A stretch of DNA of 64,000 bases, from assembly GCA_039183205.1 (NCBI GenBank), contig JBCDBR010000004.1, positions 92,065-156,064 on the forward strand, in the 5' to 3' direction. Source of the stretch: HKCCE3408 sp039183205 (GTDB taxonomy: Bacteria > Pseudomonadota > Alphaproteobacteria > Rhodobacterales > Rhodobacteraceae). Shown here one piece after another: positions 52,846 through 60,453 of the stretch (within the stretch, counting starts at the first letter, position 1; the number at the start of each line of letters is the position of its first letter). A program made the translations under genes and the position numbers. Under the pieces are notes generated by a model, which was not told the origin of the DNA, did not search any database, and saw only the letters and a program-made list of their open reading frames with translations.

Positions 52846-53750
52846 CGCGCGACAGGCGCTACCTCCTGCCAGGTTTTGCCGCCGTGCTTGTGCTGAGTGC
52901 GATGCTGCTCGACATGCGTCTGGCGGGTGTTTTGGCGCTCTGGTTCACGGCCTGGGCGCTCAATGCTTGGCTTGCGCGGAACGCAAGAGGGGCGATCACG
53001 CGGTTCTTGGTGCCCACGATATTCGGCGCAGCGCTTTTGGTCCTGTGGGAGATAACGGTCTGGACATTCGCTGTCTCGCCAGTGATTTTGCCGGCGCCCT
53101 CGGTCATCGGCGCCCGGTTTGTCGCGGATATCCCGATTTTGTGGCTCGATTTCGTGCAAACCATCATCAAAGGCGCGCTGTCGGGGCTTTTGATCGGGTC
53201 GGTCTTAGCTATCGCAACGGCGCTTGCCATCGATCGGTCCGCGTTTTTGCAACGGGGTCTGCTGCCGGTCGGAAACTTCCTCGCCGCGCTGCCGATCGTC
53301 GGGACCGCACCGATCCTGGTGATGTGGTTCGGCTTTGGGTGGCAATCGAAAGCGGCCGTTGTGGCGGTAATGGTGTTTTTCCCGATCCTCGTGAACATGG
53401 TGCAAGGCCTGAAGGCGACGGACCGCCTGTCGCGCGACCTGATGCACACTTATGCGGCCAGCTACAGTCAAAGCCTGCTTAAGCTGCGCCTGCCGGCGGC
53501 GATGCCATTTTTGTTCAACGGGTTAAAAATTTCTTCTACTCTTGCCTTAATTGGCGCCATTGTCGCTGAATTTTTTGGCTCGCCGGTCTTTGGGATGGGG
53601 TTTCGGATCAAGACCTCTTTCGGGTCCTTCGACCTTGATCTCGTATGGGCGGAGGTTGCGGTGGCGGCGCTTGCAGGCTCTGCGCTTTATGGGGTGATCG
53701 CCCTGGCAGAAAGGGCGGTGACGTTCTGGCACCCTGCGCAACGACGATAA
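52842..53750 (+). CDS. ABC transporter permease 2 (pyrimidine-type importer)
   Basis: A 302-residue permease, the partner of the preceding one. It has two extra N-terminal helices (about 8-45), then VILPAPSVIGARFV ahead of the core, and the EAA loop YAASYSQSLLKLRLPAAMPF. Both permeases belong to the same family, so the channel is a heterodimer. The start ATG at 52842 overlaps the upstream stop; the longer open frame back to 52353 is antisense-frame noise within permease 1. Confidence 0.9.
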   Translation: MTRDRRYLLPGFAAVLVLSAMLLDMRLAGVLALWFTAWALNAWLARNARGAITRFLVPTIFGAALLVLWEITVWTFAVSPVILPAPSVIGARFVADIPILWLDFVQTIIKGALSGLLIGSVLAIATALAIDRSAFLQRGLLPVGNFLAALPIVGTAPILVMWFGFGWQSKAAVVAVMVFFPILVNMVQGLKATDRLSRDLMHTYAASYSQSLLKLRLPAAMPFLFNGLKISSTLALIGAIVAEFFGSPVFGMGFRIKTSFGSFDLDLVWAEVAVAALAGSALYGVIALAERAVTFWHPAQRR

Positions 53751-53783
53751 CCAAGACACAGAATTCAACACGGAGGGAAAAAC

Positions 53784-54764
53784 ATGAAACGGACAATCAT
53801 AGCGGGCGCAGCCGTTGCGCTTTCGGCCGGCGCTGCGCAGGCCGACGATGTGACCTTGCAGCTGCAATGGGTTACCCAGGCGCAATTCGCTGGCTATTAC
53901 GTGGCGCTCGAAAACGGCTATTACGACGAAGAGGGCCTGAATGTTGAAATTCAGCCCGGCGGCCCGGATATCGCACCGCCGCAAGTGCTTGCCGGCGGTG
54001 GGGCCGATGTCATGCTGAACTGGATGCCGTCAGCCTTGGCCGCGCGCGAGGCGGGTGTGCCGGTCGTCAATATCGCCCAACCCTTCGTCCGGTCCGGGCT
54101 ACAGCTGACCTGCTGGGCCGATACCGGCATCGAAGAACCCGCCGATCTGGCCGGTCACACGGTTGCGCACTGGTTTTTTGGCAACGAATACACGTTTCTG
54201 GGCTGGATGAGCCAGCTTGGGATACCGGTTGATGGCTCCGACGAAGGGGTCACGCTTTTGCAGGCGGGCTTTAATGTGGACCCACTTTTGCAACGGCAGG
54301 CCGATTGTATTTCGACGATGACCTACAACGAATATTGGCAGATCATCGATGCCGGCGTATCCGAAGATGAATTGGTCACGTTCCGCTATTCCGATTACGG
54401 CGTCGATACGCTCGAAGACGGTATCTATGCGCTCGAAAGCGATCTCGAAGACCCGGCCTTCATGGACAAAATGGTGCGGTTTGTGCGGGCCTCGATGCGC
54501 GGATGGGTTTGGGCTGCGAACAACCCGGATGATGCCGCGATGATCGTGCTGGACTATGACGAATCCGGTGCGCAGACCGAGGAACATCAGCTACGCATGA
54601 TGGGAGAGATCGCGCTTTTGGTGGATGAAAACGGCGGCGCGCTCGAAATCGAAGCCTATGAGCGCACGGTCAGCACCTTGCTGGAAGGCGGCGACGCCGT
54701 CATTACATCCGAGCCGGAAGGCGCCTGGACAAGCGCTGTCACCGATGCCGCGCTGAGCGAATAA
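53784..54764 (+). CDS. ABC transporter substrate-binding protein, NMT1/THI5 type
   Basis: A 326-residue periplasmic binding protein with a signal peptide ending AAQAD (about residue 20). The start of the mature protein, LQLQWVTQAQFAGYYVALENGYYDEEGL, is typical of THI5/NMT1 proteins that bind pyrimidine-like ligands such as hydroxymethylpyrimidine. A GGAGGG site precedes the ATG. It closes the operon and is followed by a strong hairpin. The ligand is likely the compound degraded by the upstream enzymes. Confidence 0.93.
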   Translation: MKRTIIAGAAVALSAGAAQADDVTLQLQWVTQAQFAGYYVALENGYYDEEGLNVEIQPGGPDIAPPQVLAGGGADVMLNWMPSALAAREAGVPVVNIAQPFVRSGLQLTCWADTGIEEPADLAGHTVAHWFFGNEYTFLGWMSQLGIPVDGSDEGVTLLQAGFNVDPLLQRQADCISTMTYNEYWQIIDAGVSEDELVTFRYSDYGVDTLEDGIYALESDLEDPAFMDKMVRFVRASMRGWVWAANNPDDAAMIVLDYDESGAQTEEHQLRMMGEIALLVDENGGALEIEAYERTVSTLLEGGDAVITSEPEGAWTSAVTDAALSE

Positions 54765-54778
54765 GGCTAATCTTACGC

Positions 54779-54810
54779 GGGCCCGCGCATCTTTTGCGAT
54801 GGGCGGGCCT
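54779..54810. terminator. Terminator hairpin after the pyrimidine operon
   Basis: GGCCCGC and GCGGGCC pair, with further CATC/GATG pairing inside and a TTTTGC loop. It lies between the convergent binding-protein gene and the gene at 54843, so it may stop both transcripts. Confidence 0.55.
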
Positions 54811-54842
54811 GCCGGTACCCGTTTACCGACAGGGCGCAGCCC

Positions 54843-55415
54843 TTAGCGGCGGATATCGACCGCGCCAGGCACGGGCGGTTCGGGCACATCGGGGGCCGCA
54901 GCACCGGGGGATGCCGGTTGTGCTGCCGCATTGGTGACCGGGGCTGGCGCCGCGCGCTCCCCATCTTCCAACTCTGATCTATCCTGCGCCGCCGCGATGC
55001 TTGGCTCGGTTGGCTCGACCGGGTCCGCGCTTTGCGGCTCTGAAACGGGGTCCGGGTCGTCGACCGCATCGGGCAGCGGCGGCAGGATGGTTGGCTCCTC
55101 CGCGGCTGCGGTGGGTTCGGGTCCCCGCACAGCCGGGCGTTCGGGATCAATCTTGTCCTGGTCGCCAACTTCGCGGGTGTCGAGCGGCGGAAATCCGGGA
55201 ATGATCTGATCGTCTTCGGCTTGATCGGGCGTGAACGCGCGCATGATATCGCGCGCACGGTCGGATTGCAGCGCTGGGTCTTGGGTGTCTTCCCTGTCGG
55301 CATTGCCGCTGGTGCTGCTGGCGCCAGGTTCAACGGGGGCTTTGATCGCTTGCACAGTTGCGGGCCGCTCTGCAAAGGGCAGGGGCGCAACGAAAGCCGG
55401 AGGAATTGACTGCAT
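54843..55415 (-). CDS. Acidic, proline-rich protein of unknown function
   Basis: A 190-residue low-complexity protein rich in Pro, Ala, Asp and Glu, probably largely disordered. The N-terminus (MQSIPPAFVAPLPFAERP) is more regular and may be a binding motif. There is no signal peptide, membrane segment or catalytic motif. The ATG at 55415 is chosen over TTG 55433 because GAGG lies 8 nt before it. It is divergent from the XRE regulator. I do not recognise the family. Confidence 0.6.
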   Translation of the reverse strand: MQSIPPAFVAPLPFAERPATVQAIKAPVEPGASSTSGNADREDTQDPALQSDRARDIMRAFTPDQAEDDQIIPGFPPLDTREVGDQDKIDPERPAVRGPEPTAAAEEPTILPPLPDAVDDPDPVSEPQSADPVEPTEPSIAAAQDRSELEDGERAAPAPVTNAAAQPASPGAAAPDVPEPPVPGAVDIRR

Positions 55416-55561
55416 CGGAACAGCCTCACTCAATTAAACCACAACATCCACACCCAGGTTCGACTGTGCCCATCGAATGTTATCCAAAGCTTAATGGCGC
55501 GCGCTATTTGCCGACAATTCGAGCCATAACGGGTGCGGCGAAATCCATGACAGCATCAACT

Positions 55562-55579
55562 TTCGTGCATGAGAACGAA
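55562..55579. promoter_or_regulatory. Inverted repeat upstream of the XRE regulator
   Basis: TTCGT and ACGAA are separated by 8 nt (GCATGAGA), 47 nt before the regulator's ATG. It could be an operator, perhaps for autoregulation. Known ScfR/RamB sites are AAAGTTTTGCAAA-like, which this does not match. Confidence 0.3.
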
Positions 55580-55625
55580 TTTCGCAGTAGACTAAGTGCT
55601 ATGCACAGGTAACGGGCGGCTCAGG

Positions 55626-56933
55626 ATGCAATCGCGCAAACTTAGTGACCTTGAACGACCACAGACCGGAACGCGCATTCGCGAACGGCGGCAAGCGTTG
55701 GAGATCAAGCAAGCAGATCTTGCGGGCGCCGTGGGCATTTCCGCGAGCTATCTCAATTTGATCGAACACAACAAGCGCGCCATCGGTGGCAAGTTGCTGA
55801 ACGATATTGCCCGCGCGCTACAGCTGGATCCCGCAGCACTGACCGAAGGGCCCGAGGCATCGCTTTATGCGGCCCTCTGCGCCAGTGCGGCGACACAGAC
55901 CGGCGCGGATGCCGCGGCCGAGACGGACCGCATCGATGCGCTGACCGCCCGGTTTCCCGGATGGGCCGCAACAATCGCGGGCCAACAGCGCCAAATCTCG
56001 GCCCTTGAGGCGCTGAACGACGCCTTGCGCGACCGGTTGGGCCACGATCATGTGCTGGCGGATGCAATGCACGAGGTTCTATCGACCGCCTCGGCCATTC
56101 GTGCCACCGCGGCGATCCTCGCCGAGGATAGCGCGATCGATCCGCAATGGCTCGCACGGTTTCATCGCAACCTGCACGAGGAGGCCGAACGGCTTGCCGA
56201 CCGCGCCACGGCCCTGTCGAAGCATTTCGAAGCGGATCAAGGGCACCGTGCGCGGCCTGAATTTGGTGCCGCCGAGGCAGTTGAGCACTTCTTTGATCTG
56301 TCGGACCACCATTTTCCGGCCATCGAAGCGAAGGGGACGTCTACGATAGCGGGGCTCATGGCGTCGGCCGGCCCGCTTGATCCTACGGCGCGCCGCGCCG
56401 CGGAGACGGCCCTGGCCGACTACGCCGCGGATGCAGCGCGCCTGCCGCTGGGCCCGTTTTCGGCCGCAGCAAGGGCGGCCAATTTCACGCCCGAGCCGCT
56501 TTACGCCATGGCCGGCGGGGATGTGGCCTTGGTTCTCAGGCGGCTTGCGGCATTGCCGCTGGAAACGGGTGCGCCCGAATTTGGTCTGGCGATCTGCGAT
56601 GCCTCCGGCGCGCTATTGCGGCAACGCCGCCATCCTGGCTTTGCGGTGCCACGGTTTGCCGATGGTTGCCCACTCTGGCCGGTCTATCGTGCCCTGTCGC
56701 GACCTCTGACGCCCGAGCGCGGTGTGATCGAGATGCCCGACGGCGCGGTGTTCCAAACATGGTCCATCAGCCAGCCGGTGGCCGCGATTTCCGAAACGGG
56801 CGAGCCGGTGCTGCAGGCCACGATGCTGTTGCGGCAAGATGAGGCCGGCTTTGGCACCCCGGTCGGCCCGGGCTGTTCGTTTTGCACGCGTCCGGCCTGC
56901 CCGGCGCGGCGGTCGCCACATTTGGCCGGTTGA
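55626..56933 (+). CDS. XRE regulator with ScfR/RamB-type C-terminal domain
   Basis: A 435-residue transcription factor. Residues about 15-68 form an XRE helix-turn-helix (RIRERRQALEIKQADLAGAV, SASYLNLIEHNKRAIGG). The C-terminal two thirds fit the DUF2083/short-chain fatty acid regulator group (ScfR, RamB), which control acetate and propionate metabolism, and end in a Cys-rich GCSFCTRPACPAR. The normal metallopeptidase-like HExxH of relatives is not visible. It is followed at about 90 nt by a receiver-domain gene and a transporter-kinase gene, so it may be the output of that sensing system. Confidence 0.87.
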   Translation: MQSRKLSDLERPQTGTRIRERRQALEIKQADLAGAVGISASYLNLIEHNKRAIGGKLLNDIARALQLDPAALTEGPEASLYAALCASAATQTGADAAAETDRIDALTARFPGWAATIAGQQRQISALEALNDALRDRLGHDHVLADAMHEVLSTASAIRATAAILAEDSAIDPQWLARFHRNLHEEAERLADRATALSKHFEADQGHRARPEFGAAEAVEHFFDLSDHHFPAIEAKGTSTIAGLMASAGPLDPTARRAAETALADYAADAARLPLGPFSAAARAANFTPEPLYAMAGGDVALVLRRLAALPLETGAPEFGLAICDASGALLRQRRHPGFAVPRFADGCPLWPVYRALSRPLTPERGVIEMPDGAVFQTWSISQPVAAISETGEPVLQATMLLRQDEAGFGTPVGPGCSFCTRPACPARRSPHLAG

Positions 56934-57022
56934 CGGACGCGGACGGGCGGGGTGGCGCATGATTGACCGCTTTGGAAAATCCGCGCATGTTTGCGGCTGG
57001 AGGAGCATAGGAGGATCGGCGC

Positions 57023-57418
57023 TTGACCATGCGGGTAATGCTGGTTGAAGACGAGGCCAATATCCTCGAAGCGGTCCGGTTCATCTTGGCCCGCGACGGA
57101 TGGGAGGTCTTTGGTCACGGCAATGGCGCCACCGCGCTCGACGAGATCGCGCGGCGCATGCCGGATGTCGTTGTCTTGGATGTGATGTTGCCGGGACGGA
57201 CCGGCCTCGATATTCTGCGAGACCTGCGCAATCGCGACGATCTGGCCCATCTTCCGGTTCTGATGCTGACAGCCAAGGGGCTGGAGCGCGACCGCGACAC
57301 CGCGATGGCGCTTGGCGCAAACGCCTATATGACAAAGCCTTTTTCGAACCAGGACCTGATGGCCACAATCGGCGCATTGCGACAGGCCAATCCGGTGGTT
57401 CGGGGGGCAAACGCGTGA
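57023..57418 (+). CDS. Stand-alone response regulator receiver domain
   Basis: A 131-residue CheY-like protein with acidic pair Glu9/Asp10, phosphoacceptor Asp53 (VVVLDVMLPGRTG), Thr83 (LMLTAKG) and Lys105 (YMTKPFSN). It has no DNA-binding output domain. The TTG at 57023 is preferred as start since AGGAGG lies 8 nt before it, whereas the ATG at 57029 would be 14 nt away. Its stop overlaps the next start (GTGA). The partner is almost certainly the histidine kinase two genes downstream. Confidence 0.9.
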   Translation: MTMRVMLVEDEANILEAVRFILARDGWEVFGHGNGATALDEIARRMPDVVVLDVMLPGRTGLDILRDLRNRDDLAHLPVLMLTAKGLERDRDTAMALGANAYMTKPFSNQDLMATIGALRQANPVVRGANA

Positions 57419-57690
57419 GCGATGCCGATCCCAGGCCAAGGCGCGGGCGCAGCACCTTTTTGGAGCGCAAGACCTATCGCCGGGCGCGGCTTGAGGATGC
57501 CGCGCGCCTGTTGCCTGTCCTGGGACTTTTTTTGCTTTTGAGCCCCACGGCCATTCGCAGCACGGGTGGCGGGTCCGGCCTGTGGCTGATCTACTTCATG
57601 GGCGTGTGGCTCTTGTTGATTGTCGCCGCGGCCGTTTTGTCTCGGGCCTTGGCGCGAACGTCCCAGGATCAAGGGCAGGGCGGGGCCTGA
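57415..57690 (+). CDS. Small two-helix membrane protein paired with the SSS-kinase
   Basis: A 91-residue protein starting at GTG 57415 (GGGGGG 7 nt upstream; GTGA overlap with the receiver gene). A basic N-terminus (RPRRGRSTFLERKTYRRAR) precedes two hydrophobic segments, about 31-45 and 53-73. Its place directly before a sodium:solute-symporter-type protein recalls the small subunits (DUF4212/DUF485) found beside such transporters, but I cannot assign it to either. It ends 1 nt before the kinase gene. Confidence 0.75.
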   Translation: MSDADPRPRRGRSTFLERKTYRRARLEDAARLLPVLGLFLLLSPTAIRSTGGGSGLWLIYFMGVWLLLIVAAAVLSRALARTSQDQGQGGA

Positions 57691-57691
57691 C

Positions 57692-60358
57692 ATGCTCTCG
57701 TTCGATGGGCTTGTCGCGGTCTGTGTTCTCTATGTGGCGGGTCTTTTCGGAGTTGCGTTCTGGGCCGAAAAACGGGCCGGCGAAGGACGCGCGCGTTGGC
57801 TGAATTCACCGCTTATCTACACGCTTAGCCTGTCGATTTACACCACCGCTTGGACCTTTTACGGCGCGGTCGGCAACGCAGCCCGGTCGGGGCTCGAATT
57901 CATGACGATCTATCTGGGGCCGACCTTGGTCTTTGTGGGCTGGTTTTGGCTCTTGCGCAAAATGGTCCGGATCGGACGGGCACAGCGTATCACGTCGGTT
58001 GCCGACATGATTTCAAGCCGCTACGGAAAATCGGGCGGGCTGGCGGCCCTTGTGACCCTGCTCGCGGTGGTGGGCACGACGCCCTATATCGCCCTGCAAT
58101 TGCAATCCCTGACATTGGCCTTTGGTGTCTTTGCCCGACCCGGGGCCTTGGGCGCACCGGATGCCGGATCGACCGCTATTTGGGTGGCCGGTGGCCTGGC
58201 GCTTTTTACGATCGTCTTCGGCACAAGGTCGCTTGATGCAAACGAACGCCACCCCGGCCTGGTCTCCGCGATCGCGGCGGAGGCTGTGGTCAAGCTCTTT
58301 GCGTTCTTGGCGGTTGGGGCTTTTGTCGTCTGGGGTGTGGCCGATGGGCCAGCTGACATTCTCGCGCGGATCGAGACCAGCCCGGTGGCGGCTTGGGATG
58401 CCGGCGGGGCGCGGTGGCTCGGGCTGACTGTGCTGGCCGCCGCCGCGATCGTTTGCTTGCCGCGGATGTTCCAGGTCTTGGTGGTCGAAAACCGCGATGA
58501 GCGGCATTTGGCGACCGCGTCCTGGGCCTTTCCGCTTTACCTCTTTTGCATGTGCATCTTTGTCGTGCCGATTGCCGTTGTCGGCCTGGCAGAGCTGCCG
58601 ACGGATGCCAATCCGGATTTGTTCGTCCTGACCTTGCCGCTCCATGCAAACCAGTCCGGCCTTGCCTTGCTTGCGTTTTTGGGTGGGTTTTCAGCCGCGA
58701 CCTCGATGGTGATCGTGGCCGCACTTGCAGTTTCAACGATGGTGTCGAACCATATCATTGTGCCGATCTGGCTGGCCGCGACCCGGGGCGAACGACCGAT
58801 CACCGGCGACATGGCGCGGGTTGCACTTGTCGCGAGGCGGCTCTCGATCATCGGGATTGTGGGCCTGGGATACCTTTATTACGACCTTTCCGGCGGAGCG
58901 GAGGCGCTCTCGGCCATTGGATTGATCGCGTTTTTGGGCGTGTCGCAGGTGTTGCCGGCCTTAATCGGCGGTATTTTTTGGCGCGGTGCGACGCGCGCTG
59001 GTGCTGCGGTTGGCATTGGCCTTGGCTTTGGCATCTGGGCCTGGCTTTTGTTTTTGCCGAACGCGGCGGCGGGATTGTTGGGCACAATTCCCGAAGGTCC
59101 AGGCTGGCTCAACCCCGCAACGCCTTTGGGTTTGACCGGCACGGACCCGCTTTTGACGGCGATGGTGCTGTCGCTCGGGATCAACACATTTGCCTTTGTT
59201 GCAGTGTCGCTTTTGAGCTTTCCAAGCCCGCTGGAGCGGTTGATGGGCGCCCAATTCGTCCACGTCTACGATCATTCGCCGACGCCGTCGGCCTGGCGGG
59301 GATCGACGGGGACGGCCAATGACCTGTTGGTCATGGCTGGGCGGATTTTAGGGTCCGAACGGGCAACGGCTTTGTTCGAGGCCGCCGCCCGCGACCAGGG
59401 CCGGCAAGACGGCCTGCCGGAGCCAACCCCGGCGATGCTGGAGCTTTTGGAGCGCGAGCTTGCCGGGTCCGTTGGTGCCGCGACCGCCCATGCGATGGTC
59501 GGCCAAATCACCGGCGGGGCCAGCGTATCGGTGCGCGACTTGATCGCCGTGGCCGATGAAACAGCGCAGATGATGGAATATTCCAGCCGCCTGCAAGCGC
59601 AATCGCAGGAGCTGTCGCAGACCGCTGCACGGCTTCGCGAAGCCAATAATAAACTGCGCGAGATGTCGGTGCAAAAGGACGCCTTTTTGTCCAGTGTTAG
59701 CCATGAGCTGCGCACACCGATGACCTCGATCCGTGCCTTTTCAGAGATTTTGATGCAAGGCGAGGCGATGCCTGGGGCCGAACGGGCGCGCTTTTCGCGC
59801 ATTATTCACGACGAAAGTCTCCGATTGACCCGGTTGCTCGACGATCTGCTGGACCTGAGCGTTTTGGAAAGCGGGCAGGTGACCTTGAATGAAAGCACTG
59901 TCCAACTGGTCGATGTCATTGACCGGGCCGTCCATGCCACAAGCGCATCCGCAGCCAATCGCCGTTTGGTGGTGCGGCGTGATCGGGCGGCCGAGGAGAT
60001 CGAGCTATTCACCGATGCGGATCGTTTGACCCAGGTCTTTGTGAACTTGATTTCAAATGCACAAAAGTATTGCGACGCCGAGGTCCCCACGCTTGAGATT
60101 ATCGTGCGGCGTCGTCCCGGTCGGATCGAGCTGGAATTCAGTGACAACGGCACCGGGATCGCGCCGGATCAAGAGAGCCTTATCTTTGAGAAATTTGCCC
60201 GCATAGCCAGCGGTATGGACGCGACCGGAGCCGGGTTGGGCTTAGCGATCAGCCGCGAGATTATGGCGCGGATTGGCGGTGCGCTTAGCTATGTCCCCGG
60301 CCAAAGCGGGGCGACGTTTCGCATCCGGTTGCCCGCGCGCGCCTTGCGCGCCGCCTAA
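57692..60358 (+). CDS. Transporter-histidine kinase fusion (SSS family, CrbS-like)
   Basis: An 888-residue protein. Residues 1 to about 500 form a sodium:solute symporter (SSS) domain of about 13 helices. Residues about 505-620 form a linker including a STAC-like part and a coiled coil (QAQSQELSQTAARLREANNK). The kinase core follows: HisKA with SSVSHELRTPMTSIRA (His671), N box FVNLISNAQKY (Asn785), G1 DNGTGIAPD and G2 GAGLGLAIS. CrbS-type kinases couple uptake or sensing of acetate to acetyl-CoA synthetase expression. CrbR partners have a LuxR-type output domain, which is missing here; the receiver upstream is bare. Confidence 0.93.
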   Translation: MLSFDGLVAVCVLYVAGLFGVAFWAEKRAGEGRARWLNSPLIYTLSLSIYTTAWTFYGAVGNAARSGLEFMTIYLGPTLVFVGWFWLLRKMVRIGRAQRITSVADMISSRYGKSGGLAALVTLLAVVGTTPYIALQLQSLTLAFGVFARPGALGAPDAGSTAIWVAGGLALFTIVFGTRSLDANERHPGLVSAIAAEAVVKLFAFLAVGAFVVWGVADGPADILARIETSPVAAWDAGGARWLGLTVLAAAAIVCLPRMFQVLVVENRDERHLATASWAFPLYLFCMCIFVVPIAVVGLAELPTDANPDLFVLTLPLHANQSGLALLAFLGGFSAATSMVIVAALAVSTMVSNHIIVPIWLAATRGERPITGDMARVALVARRLSIIGIVGLGYLYYDLSGGAEALSAIGLIAFLGVSQVLPALIGGIFWRGATRAGAAVGIGLGFGIWAWLLFLPNAAAGLLGTIPEGPGWLNPATPLGLTGTDPLLTAMVLSLGINTFAFVAVSLLSFPSPLERLMGAQFVHVYDHSPTPSAWRGSTGTANDLLVMAGRILGSERATALFEAAARDQGRQDGLPEPTPAMLELLERELAGSVGAATAHAMVGQITGGASVSVRDLIAVADETAQMMEYSSRLQAQSQELSQTAARLREANNKLREMSVQKDAFLSSVSHELRTPMTSIRAFSEILMQGEAMPGAERARFSRIIHDESLRLTRLLDDLLDLSVLESGQVTLNESTVQLVDVIDRAVHATSASAANRRLVVRRDRAAEEIELFTDADRLTQVFVNLISNAQKYCDAEVPTLEIIVRRRPGRIELEFSDNGTGIAPDQESLIFEKFARIASGMDATGAGLGLAISREIMARIGGALSYVPGQSGATFRIRLPARALRAA

Positions 60359-60359
60359 A

Positions 60360-60377
60360 CGCGGCAATTTTGCCGCG
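60360..60377 (+). terminator. Hairpin after the transporter-kinase gene
   Basis: CGCGGCAA and TTGCCGCG form a perfect 8-bp stem directly after the kinase stop. No U tract follows, so it is terminator-like at best. Confidence 0.45.
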
Positions 60378-60408
60378 ACTTCACGGCGCATAAAAGGACG
60401 TTGTTAAC

Positions 60409-60423
60409 CTTGACTATGTCAAG
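60409..60423. promoter_or_regulatory. Inverted repeat CTTGAC-TAT-GTCAAG before the FliM-like gene
   Basis: A perfect 6-3-6 inverted repeat, 30 nt upstream of the ATG at 60454. It contains a TTGAC core, so it may overlap a promoter and act as an operator. Confidence 0.35.
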
Positions 60424-60453
60424 AACGAGCCGATCACTCACGTGAGGCGCTAA

